From Hyphomicrobium sp. (GTDB taxonomy: Bacteria; Pseudomonadota; Alphaproteobacteria; Rhizobiales; Hyphomicrobiaceae): a DNA stretch of 7,254 nt. The position numbers and the translations under genes are program-made. Positions 1 to 5,253 of the stretch are shown in pieces (the stretch's first letter is position 1; each line of letters starts with the position of its first letter). A model generated the notes under the pieces. That model was given only the letters and a program-made list of their open reading frames with translations, made no database searches and was not told where the DNA came from. The stretch spans positions 1-7,254 of the forward strand of contig JAUWCP010000115.1 of the NCBI GenBank assembly GCA_030609245.1. Direction: 5' to 3'.

Positions 1-1
1 C

Positions 2-73
2 GTGGGCGGCGTGGAGCCCAGCATGCCGTCGCGCATTAAGGGCAAATCGCGAATTATCTTTGAGCGGCGTTAG
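2..73 (+). CDS. Possible 3' end of an upstream gene (partial)
   Basis: From base 2 a frame stays open to a TAG at 71-73 and would encode a 23-residue, basic C-terminal tail ending KSRIIFERR. Third-codon positions are mostly G or C, as in the confident genes of this window, which is the only support. A second frame (3-185) is also open for 60 codons, so openness alone does not prove coding. I do not recognise a family from so short a tail. If real, the gene ends about 220 bases before the ferredoxin-like gene on the same strand. The call is tentative. Confidence 0.3.
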   Translation: MGGVEPSMPSRIKGKSRIIFERR

Positions 74-101
74 GTCGGGCTCAGCTGTGGCCTTGCGTCC
101 C

Positions 102-152
102 TTGACAGCCGCCCCGTTCTCTTCAAAACATGACATCGGGAGTCTATATAAG
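102..152 (+). promoter_or_regulatory. Candidate promoter region upstream of the bfd-like gene
   Basis: A perfect TTGACA lies at 102-107, but no good -10 hexamer follows at normal spacing (AAAACA at 17 bp). A second, alternative pairing is TTCAAA (122-127) with TATATA (145-150) at a 17 bp spacer, each matching the sigma-70 consensus at 4 of 6 positions. TATAAG at 147-152 is the best -10-like string here. Either could drive the plus-strand iron genes. This is consensus matching only; no start site can be fixed. Confidence 0.25.
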
Positions 153-201
153 TATCGTGAGGAGCTTCGCGGGTTAGGCCCCTAATTCGGAAAAGTCCGG
201 G

Positions 202-297
202 ATGAATAGCCTAGTCAGGTCTAAGGATTTAGAAGCCGCGATGCTGCTGCGGCCCAACCGGCGTGCGGCGGCTAAGGCGTTGGAGTTAGTGCTGTGA
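202..297 (+). CDS. Possible small ORF (31 aa) overlapping the start of the bfd-like gene
   Basis: An ATG at 202 opens a 31-codon frame ending in TGA at 295-297. That stop overlaps the GTG start (294-296) of the ferredoxin-like gene as GTGA, the geometry typical of translational coupling. The peptide begins MNSLVRSKDLEAAM and is rich in Ala, Leu and Arg, so it could form a basic amphipathic helix; it has no signal peptide or known motif. The ribosome-binding signal is weak (GGAAAAG at 189-195, 6 bases before the ATG). It could be a translated leader coupling ribosomes into the next gene, or a chance frame. The function is unknown. Confidence 0.3.
   Translation: MNSLVRSKDLEAAMLLRPNRRAAAKALELVL
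220..233 (+). promoter_or_regulatory. Inverted repeat TCTAA-GGAT-TTAGA upstream of the bfd-like gene
   Basis: A perfect 5 bp inverted repeat with a 4 bp centre lies about 60 bases before the ferredoxin-like start. Its right side, TTTAGAA (228-234), resembles half of the AT-rich palindromes bound by the alphaproteobacterial iron regulator Irr. The half-sites face the opposite way from the usual TTAGAA...TTCTAA order, so this is only a candidate operator. It also falls within the possible small ORF. Confidence 0.15.
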
Positions 298-632
298 TCG
301 TTTGCTCGTGTACAATGATCTCTGATAGCGACATCGAGGATGCGCTTGTCGAAATCCTCAACCAGCCTAATGCGCCAATTCCGACTCCTGGCGTCGTCTA
401 TCGGCAGCTTAGTAGACGCATGAACTGCTGCAGTTGTGCCCCACTCGCGGTCGAGACGATCTATAAAAAAGTGAACGAGCTTGAGAAGAAGGGGCTCATC
501 TGTCCGGATGTGGGCGCCACGGCGCGCAGCAAGCTCATCGAATTCACTGGGCGCCGAGCGCCCCGCGCTGGAACCGACGACAAGCCCGTTCCCCAACCCA
601 ACGCGCAAGACGGTCAGCTCAAAGTCGCCTGA
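294..632 (+). CDS. bfd: Bacterioferritin-associated ferredoxin-like [2Fe-2S] protein
   Basis: The 112-residue product opens MIVCSC, as Bfd proteins do, followed by an acidic helix-like stretch. Cys4 and Cys6 with Cys45 and Cys48 (in NCCSCAP) reproduce the C-x-C...C-x2-C arrangement that binds a [2Fe-2S] cluster in the BFD-like family; Cys46 and Cys70 are extra. Bfd binds bacterioferritin and passes electrons to its haem so that stored ferric iron is reduced and released in the cytoplasm. The gene lies directly upstream of bacterioferritin on the same strand, which strongly supports the role. The GTG start is chosen because it yields MIVCSC and has GGAG (282-285) 8 bases upstream. Two features are unusual: the protein is longer than the roughly 65 residues of E. 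coli Bfd, with a Pro-rich, basic-to-polar C-terminal tail after residue 85, and the region between the Cys pairs is divergent. A related iron-sulfur regulator-like protein is the alternative. Confidence 0.72.
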   Translation: MIVCSCTMISDSDIEDALVEILNQPNAPIPTPGVVYRQLSRRMNCCSCAPLAVETIYKKVNELEKKGLICPDVGATARSKLIEFTGRRAPRAGTDDKPVPQPNAQDGQLKVA

Positions 633-790
633 GCTTTCGCTTAGAGATTTTTGACTGGATTCACATCCTCTCTCCCACCACAATTGAGCAGCGGCCTCGC
701 TCGAGGCCCGTCCTGAGCCCCGACGCGGCCAACCCGCCATTCGGCTCAGCGGTTCCTAGCTAACTATTTCGTCAGGTATGGAGGGCGGCC
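633..790 (+). promoter_or_regulatory. bfd-bfr intergenic region with two adjacent hairpins
   Basis: Two inverted repeats follow each other in this 158-base gap. The first is GGCCTC (693-698) with GAGGCC (703-708) around a four-base loop. The second is CTGAGCC (713-719) with GGCTCAG (743-749), enclosing a smaller hairpin GCGG (725-728) with CCGC (734-737). Neither is followed by a T run, so neither is a textbook intrinsic terminator. They could attenuate or process a bfd-bfr transcript, or form a structured bfr leader. No convincing promoter was found in the gap, although TTGACT occurs at 651-656 without a matching -10. Confidence 0.35.
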
Positions 791-1288
791 ATGAAAGGCA
801 ACAAAGAGGTCATCAAGGCCTTGAACGATGCGCTGAAGCTGGAGCTCGGCGCTGTCAATCAATACTGGCTGCACTACCGCAGGCTTGATGATTGGGGGTT
901 CACCAAGCTCGCGAAGAAGGAACGCGCAGAATCGATTGAGGAAATGCATCACGCCGACAAGCTGATCGATCGCATCATCTTCCTGGAGGGCTTCCCCAAG
1001 ATGCAGGAGATCGCGCCCCTGATGATAGGTGAGAACCTAAAGGAGGTTCTCGAGTGCGACTTGAAGGGCGAGTACACCGCGCAGGAACACTACTCCAAGT
1101 CGCGCGACCTATGCCGCTCGCATAATGACTATGTCTCGATGCAGCTCTTTGAGGATCTGCTCAAGGATGAGGAAGGGCACATCGATTTCATCGAGACGCA
1201 ACTCGGGCTGCTGGAGCAGATTGGTATTCAGAACTATGGCCAGCTCCAGTCTGACTCCACCAACGACGTGGAAGGCGACGCCGACTAG
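791..1288 (+). CDS. bfr: Bacterioferritin
   Basis: The 165-residue protein is a full-length bacterioferritin (family length about 155-165). It assembles into a 24-subunit, haem-containing cytoplasmic shell that oxidises Fe(II) and stores it as ferric mineral. All residues of the dinuclear ferroxidase centre are present at canonical numbers: Glu18, Glu51, His54, Glu94, Glu127 and His130, with Tyr25 nearby. Met52, the haem axial ligand supplied by each of two subunits, is conserved in EEMHHADK. The start ATG has GGAGG (780-784) 6 bases upstream. The C-terminus ends in an acidic tail (after Gln153) beyond the usual helix E end. It follows the bfd-like gene by 158 bases, so storage and release functions are paired. 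The TAG stop is the first triplet of a downstream hairpin repeat. Irr/iron control would be expected from relatives but is not demonstrated here. Confidence 0.97.
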   Translation: MKGNKEVIKALNDALKLELGAVNQYWLHYRRLDDWGFTKLAKKERAESIEEMHHADKLIDRIIFLEGFPKMQEIAPLMIGENLKEVLECDLKGEYTAQEHYSKSRDLCRSHNDYVSMQLFEDLLKDEEGHIDFIETQLGLLEQIGIQNYGQLQSDSTNDVEGDAD

Positions 1289-1360
1289 AGCAAGATCGTT
1301 CTTGATGGCATCACTCACCAACCCCAGAAGGTTCCCGACAAGAACGTGAATCTTGCTCTA
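1286..1360. repeat. Palindromic repeat element, copy 1 (75 bp)
   Basis: The left arm is TAGAGCAAGAT (1286-1296) plus CGTTCTTG (1297-1304); the right arm is CAAGAACG (1339-1346), an unpaired TGA, then ATCTTGCTCTA (1350-1360). The 19 paired positions are perfect apart from the three-base bulge. The loop is 34 bases. The outer 27 bases (1286-1312) match the end of copy 3 (4468-4494, opposite orientation) at 26 positions. The first triplet is the bfr stop codon. The position between convergent bfr and the ampG-like gene suggests a role in transcript ends, though there is no U tract. Confidence 0.9.
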
Positions 1361-1371
1361 AATCAAAAGTG

Positions 1372-1435
1372 TAGAGACTGATTCACGTTTCACTTGGACG
1401 CAATTCGCGCTTCCAAGTGAAACGATCAGGCTCTA
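1372..1435. repeat. Palindromic repeat element, copy 2 (64 bp)
   Basis: Nested arms pair as TAGAG (1372-1376) with CTCTA (1431-1435), CTGAT (1378-1382) with ATCAG (1425-1429), and CGTTTCACTTGGA (1386-1398) with TCCAAGTGAAACG (1412-1424). The bases TCA at 1383-1385 are unpaired, and inside the loop CGC (1399-1401) can also pair with GCG (1407-1409). The RNA would be a long, stable hairpin. It is 11 bases from copy 1 and shares its ends and its three-base bulge. It lies 19 bases beyond the ampG-like stop and could end or protect transcripts from both sides. Confidence 0.9.
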
Positions 1436-1454
1436 GGCCTCAGCCAAGACTGCG

Positions 1455-2813
1455 CTACGAGATGCCATTTCGGTCCGCCTCTAGCGTGCAGAAGTGCCCG
1501 CGGTTTTGCAGCCACATCAAAAGAAAAAGCGCCGGCAAAGCCGCAAGTGTGGTCGACACGAAATAGGCCGGCCAGCCGAGCGCTTCTGCAGCATAACCCG
1601 TGCCTGAAGAGAGAAGCGTTCGCCCCGTGGAGGCGAGCGCCGTCAGCAGTGCGTATTGGGTGGCCGTGTGTAGCGGGTTGCGGCACAGCGCTGAGAGGTA
1701 GGCGACGAAAATCACAGTGCCAATCGCACCGGCGAAGTTCTCAATGACAATGGCAACCGTCAGCGCCCAGGGCCCCGGTGGCTGCCACCCAAGCCAAACG
1801 AACACGAGATTGGAGAACATCTGCAAGAACGCGGCGATCCACAGTGCCGTTGCCAACGGCAATGCGCGAGCCACTGCGCCTCCGGCGAACCCACCGATCA
1901 AGAGCGCGCCGAGCCCCACGCCTTTGACGATCGCGGCGTAGGTGGCTTTGCTGTAGCCGAGCGAGAGCACGAACGGCGCCGTCATGGTGCCGGCGAATGC
2001 ATCACACAGTTTGAACAGCACGACGAAGGCGAGAATGGCGATCGCTGCATCACGCATGAAGAAATTCGAGAAGGCACCTCTCGACGTTTCATAGAGACGA
2101 CTGAGTGCGCTGGAGTTGTCTTCTGCCGCCGCGTTCGATGGACCAGCAGGCTCGCGTGCGAGTAGCGTTGCTGCCAGCCCGACCAGCACGAGGAGGGCTG
2201 CCGCCGCGTAAGCGATCGGCCAAATCGCGTCTTTATCAAAGCCTTGCGACTCTAGCCACGCGCTGAATCCGATCACTCCGGCGCCCGATGCCAGCATGCC
2301 GATCCTATAGGCGGCGACGTAGCTCGCCATGCCGGCGGCCTGCTCGTCGGTTGGTAGGCTTTGCACGCGAAAGGCATCGACGACGACGTCCTGCGTCGCG
2401 GACACGAAGGCGACAAGGAGCGCTGCAAATCCCACCATCAGCGGAGCCGATAACGGGTCGCGTGTGCCAAGGAATACGATGGTCGCCATCAACAAAAGCT
2501 GCGAGGCGATAAGCCAACCGCGCCGCCGTCCCAGGCGGCGCGACAGAAACGGGACGTTCCACGCGTCCACGGCGGGCGCCCAAAGAAATTTCAGCGTGTA
2601 GGGCAGACCGGCCAACGTTAGGAGCCCTATGGTGCCCAGATCGACGCCGGCGTCGGCCATCCAAACCCGCAACGTTTCGCCCGATAGCGCGAGTGGCAGT
2701 CCGGAGGAGAAGCCTAGCAGCAGTACGATCAAGACGCGCGGACGCAAGTAGACGGTAAGCGCCGACATCAGTGGCGCGCGTGGGCTGTCCTCGGCCGGCG
2801 ATGGTGCGCTCAT
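1455..2813 (-). CDS. ampG: AmpG-like MFS transporter (muropeptide permease family)
   Basis: The 452-residue product is an inner-membrane carrier with about 12 hydrophobic segments. Family signatures are visible: FSSGLPLALSGETLRVWM (residues 35-52), the stretch to PYTLKFLWAPAVDAW (71-85), the basic loop RRLGRRRGW (92-100), and ATQDVVVDAFRVQSLP (139-154) followed by EQAAGMA. AmpG imports anhydromuropeptides from the periplasm for cell-wall recycling and, in some bacteria, feeds AmpR/AmpC induction; neither ampC nor ampR lies here. The open frame continues 100 codons further upstream, but that extension is antisense to glpK and looks like non-protein sequence, so the start is placed at the ATG at 2813. 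An ATG at 2768 (Met16) is a close alternative giving an N-terminus like that of E. coli AmpG; neither has a clear ribosome-binding site. A related carrier of the same family with another substrate is possible. Confidence 0.88.
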   Translation of the reverse strand: MSAPSPAEDSPRAPLMSALTVYLRPRVLIVLLLGFSSGLPLALSGETLRVWMADAGVDLGTIGLLTLAGLPYTLKFLWAPAVDAWNVPFLSRRLGRRRGWLIASQLLLMATIVFLGTRDPLSAPLMVGFAALLVAFVSATQDVVVDAFRVQSLPTDEQAAGMASYVAAYRIGMLASGAGVIGFSAWLESQGFDKDAIWPIAYAAAALLVLVGLAATLLAREPAGPSNAAAEDNSSALSRLYETSRGAFSNFFMRDAAIAILAFVVLFKLCDAFAGTMTAPFVLSLGYSKATYAAIVKGVGLGALLIGGFAGGAVARALPLATALWIAAFLQMFSNLVFVWLGWQPPGPWALTVAIVIENFAGAIGTVIFVAYLSALCRNPLHTATQYALLTALASTGRTLLSSGTGYAAEALGWPAYFVSTTLAALPALFLLMWLQNRGHFCTLEADRNGIS

Positions 2814-2926
2814 TGATTTGGCTGTTTCGGTCTCTGGTAGGAACGGATTTGAAGGCTTGCTACTAAGGCTCGGGTCATCTGTCGATGGATACAGTGACCG
2901 GAGTACGGCGGAAGCGGGAGGCGTGG
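2814..2926. promoter_or_regulatory. Divergent ampG-like/glpK intergenic region
   Basis: This 113-base gap must hold the start signals for both divergent genes. GGGAGG (2916-2921) is a strong ribosome-binding site 5 bases before the glpK ATG at 2927. TTGAAG (2849-2854) is -35-like but has no good -10 partner. No operator palindrome stands out. Confidence 0.4.
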
Positions 2927-4426
2927 ATGGCGCGTTACGTTTTGGGGATCGATCAAGGAACAACTTCGACCCGCGCCATCGTGTTCGATGCGAGCTTAGA
3001 GGTCGCCAACCACGCGCAGGAGGAATTCCCTCAGTATTTTCCAGATTCCGGCTGGGTTGAGCACGACCCTGAGGATATTTGGCGCTCTGTCTTGTCGACG
3101 TCACGGACTGCATTGGCCCGAGCCGGCGCGCACGCGAAAGACATCGCTGCCATCGGCATTACCAATCAACGTGAGACGACACTCGTGTGGGACCGCGCGA
3201 CGGGCAAGCCGATCTACAAAGCCATCGTGTGGCAAGACAGGCGTACGGCGGATGTCTGCGAGGAGCTGCGTGCCGCGGGCCACGAGGCGATTGTGGCAGA
3301 GAAGACGGGTCTCAAGATCGATCCCTACTTTTCCGCCACCAAGATCGCCGCGATCCTCGATCACGTTCGCGGTGCGCGCGAGAGGGCCGAACGCGGCGAG
3401 CTTGCCTTTGGCACGGTCGACACTTTTCTTCTTTGGCGTCTTACCGGTGGCCGCGTGCACGCGACCGATGCAACCAACGCGAGCCGTACCTGCTTGCTCA
3501 ACATCTACACCGGAGCGTGGGACGACAAGCTACTTGAAATTTTTCGCGTACCGCGCTCGATTTTGCCCAAAGTTTGCGACTGCGCCTGCGAATTCGGCGA
3601 GACAGATCCCGAGATCTTTGGAGCGCCCATTCCCATTCGCGGCATCGCCGGCGACCAGCAGGCGGCGACGATCGGGCAGGCATGTTTTCAACCCGGCATG
3701 ATCAAATCGACCTATGGGACGGGCTGTTTTGCCTTGCTCAATACCGGCACGGAGGTCATCGCTTCTAGCCACGGTCTGCTATCTACGATCGGCTACCAAT
3801 TGGAAGGACAGCGCACCTATGCGCTCGAAGGCGGCATATTCGTCGCCGGCGCGGCCGTGCAGTGGTTGCGCGACGGACTGAAGGTTATTCCGCATGCAGC
3901 GGCTTCGGGTCCAATGGCGCAAGCGGCCGACCCGGCGCAGGACGTGGTGCTGGTGCCGGCCTTTGTTGGGCTAGGTGCGCCTTATTGGGATGCCAACTGC
4001 CGCGGCGCGCTTTTCGGCATGACGCGCAGCACGGGCCCCAACGAGCTGGCCAAAGCGGCGCTCGAAGCTACGTGCTTTCAGACTCACGATCTGCTCGAAG
4101 CCATGCATAGGGATTGGTCCGGCGCTTCGCGGACGGTGCTGCGAGTCGATGGTGGCATGGTCGAGTCTGACTGGACCATGCAATGTCTCGCCGACATCCT
4201 CGATGCGCCCGTCGACCGGCCGACAATCTTGGAGACAACGGTCTTAGGTGCGGCCTACCTCGCTGGGCTGCAGTGCGGTTTCTATCCGCCGCCGGACGTG
4301 TTTGCGCAGCGCTGGGCGCTCGATAGGCGTTTCACGCCGAACCTCAACGCTTCCAGCCGCCGGCGCAAGCTCGCCGCCTGGCACGACGCCGTGCAGCGCA
4401 CGTTGACGACGCGTTCCAGAGCCTGA
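2927..4426 (+). CDS. glpK: Glycerol kinase
   Basis: The 499-residue FGGY-family kinase has the usual length and phosphorylates glycerol with ATP to sn-glycerol 3-phosphate in the cytoplasm. Visible motifs are the phosphate-binding GIDQGTTSTR (7-16), NQRET (80-84; Arg82 and Glu83 contact glycerol), VWQDRR (101-106), Tyr134 in PYFSATK, the catalytic base Asp243 in GIAGDQQA, YGTGCF (263-268), and the C-terminal FGGY signature beginning GGMVESDW (409-416). An upstream in-frame ATG at 2885 would add 14 residues of non-family sequence, so the ATG at 2927 with its GGGAGG site is preferred. The segment before Asp243 lacks the GGTR of E. coli GlpK that binds fructose 1,6-bisphosphate, and the C-terminal site for IIA-Glc is not recognisable, so those controls are probably absent. 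No glpF or glpD is adjacent. The last codons and TGA stop lie in a repeat end. Confidence 0.97.
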   Translation: MARYVLGIDQGTTSTRAIVFDASLEVANHAQEEFPQYFPDSGWVEHDPEDIWRSVLSTSRTALARAGAHAKDIAAIGITNQRETTLVWDRATGKPIYKAIVWQDRRTADVCEELRAAGHEAIVAEKTGLKIDPYFSATKIAAILDHVRGARERAERGELAFGTVDTFLLWRLTGGRVHATDATNASRTCLLNIYTGAWDDKLLEIFRVPRSILPKVCDCACEFGETDPEIFGAPIPIRGIAGDQQAATIGQACFQPGMIKSTYGTGCFALLNTGTEVIASSHGLLSTIGYQLEGQRTYALEGGIFVAGAAVQWLRDGLKVIPHAAASGPMAQAADPAQDVVLVPAFVGLGAPYWDANCRGALFGMTRSTGPNELAKAALEATCFQTHDLLEAMHRDWSGASRTVLRVDGGMVESDWTMQCLADILDAPVDRPTILETTVLGAAYLAGLQCGFYPPPDVFAQRWALDRRFTPNLNASSRRRKLAAWHDAVQRTLTTRSRA

Positions 4427-4494
4427 TTCACTTATCTGCCGGAGACCAGTCAGGCGAGGGCTTAAGCGATGTCATCAAGAACGATCTTGCTCTA
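4417..4494. repeat. Palindromic repeat element, copy 3 (degenerate, about 78 bp)
   Basis: The right end (4468-4494) is the reverse complement of the left end of copy 1 at 26 of 27 positions. The left end, AGAGCCTGATTCAC (4418-4431), resembles copy 2 (TAGAGACTGATTCACG). Between the ends pairing is poor: AGAGC with GCTCT and GAT with ATC remain, and CCTGA (4422-4426) can pair with TCAGG (4450-4454). The element fills the junction of convergent glpK and cyclase genes and contains both their stop codons (TGA 4424-4426; TAG of the minus strand at 4492-4494). Confidence 0.8.
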
Positions 4495-5253
4495 GCGAAT
4501 AACCGCCACGACGCGCGCCGGCGCCGCCGAGGCACCAACGATCTTCAATGGAAACACCATCACCTCAAAGCCGTGTGAAGGGAGCGCCCCCAGATTGGTG
4601 AGCTGCTCCATGTGCCAAAAAGGCCGGCGCTGCCCGACCCGGTGGGCCTCCCAAAAGAGCGTATCGTTGCTGGTGCCCTTCGCCTTGGCGATTTGCGCGC
4701 GAAACGGCAGGTCCCATCCCCACTGGTCGATCCCCATCACTGTCGGGCCGCGGTCGAGCAGCCATTCGGTCGCTGCCGCGCTCATCCCCGTTCCTCTGGT
4801 CCAAAACGCTTTGGTGCCCATGAGCGTGTCGCGGCCGGTGCGGATGAGAACGATCGTGTTTTCATCGATGTTAGCGCCGGTTTTAGCGAGGGCGGTTTCC
4901 ATGTCTGCCACCGTGATGGGATCGTCATCAGCCTTGTGCGTCATGTCGAGGACGACGCCGGGGCCGATGCACTTTTCCAGCGGGATCTCATCGATGGTCT
5001 GCGCCGGCAGGCCGCCCGACGTTGGGCCGTAATGCCACGGCGCGTCGATATGGGTGGTCGCGTGCACACCCATTTTGGTGATGGTGTCATCGGCCCAGCC
5101 TACGAAGTCCTTGGGAAAGAGGCGGCGCGGCAGGCCCAACAGCCATACGAGCAGCTTTGCGGCACCATGGGGTTTGTGCTTGATGCGCACCTGCATGAAG
5201 CGCGGGTCGCCGGCGTTGAATTGAATGGGCTTTGAAAGGTCTATGATCTTCAC
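4492..5253 (-). CDS. Cyclase family protein (kynurenine formamidase-like metal hydrolase)
   Basis: The 253-residue protein belongs to the cyclase / kynurenine formamidase family (Pfam Cyclase), which use a metal centre to hydrolyse amide or cyclic bonds. The family motif HxGTHxDxPxH appears as HATTHIDAPWH (64-74), giving His64, His68, Asp70 and His74 as probable metal ligands; the usual Gly is Thr. Later family features are GIDQWGWD (174-181), His204 and Glu216 (in HMEQLTNLGALP). It is soluble and has no signal peptide. The start is GTG at 5253, with GGGAGGGG just upstream at normal spacing, and it overlaps the stop of the FAH-family gene as GTGA, so the two are co-translated. Substrate cannot be read from sequence: formyl-kynurenine is possible, but no tryptophan-pathway genes are near, and isatin-type or other cyclic substrates fit equally well. 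Its TAG stop lies in a repeat end. Confidence 0.88.
   Translation of the reverse strand: MKIIDLSKPIQFNAGDPRFMQVRIKHKPHGAAKLLVWLLGLPRRLFPKDFVGWADDTITKMGVHATTHIDAPWHYGPTSGGLPAQTIDEIPLEKCIGPGVVLDMTHKADDDPITVADMETALAKTGANIDENTIVLIRTGRDTLMGTKAFWTRGTGMSAAATEWLLDRGPTVMGIDQWGWDLPFRAQIAKAKGTSNDTLFWEAHRVGQRRPFWHMEQLTNLGALPSHGFEVMVFPLKIVGASAAPARVVAVIR

Noticed and set aside
693..708. Intrinsic terminator after the bfd-like gene
   Set aside because: The stem is only 6 bp and no T run follows.
174..740. Long minus-strand open frame of 188 codons across the bfd-like gene
   Set aside because: It is antisense to a gene with a recognisable cysteine pattern and its own ribosome-binding site; the predicted protein shows no family features.
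1455..2813. Beta-lactamase induction locus
   Set aside because: Only the AmpG-like carrier is present; no ampC, ampR or ampD is visible, so cell-wall recycling is the safer reading.
2885..2926. Upstream ATG start for glycerol kinase
   Set aside because: The extra 14 residues are not part of the family, and the strong GGGAGG site points to the ATG at 2927.
2814..3113. A 100-codon N-terminal extension of the AmpG-like protein
   Set aside because: It is antisense to the start of glpK and is low-complexity, polar sequence unlike any AmpG N-terminus; internal Met starts fit the family.
4612..5235. Plus-strand open frame of 207 codons inside the cyclase gene
   Set aside because: It is antisense to a clear family member with conserved metal ligands and reflects GC-rich codon bias.
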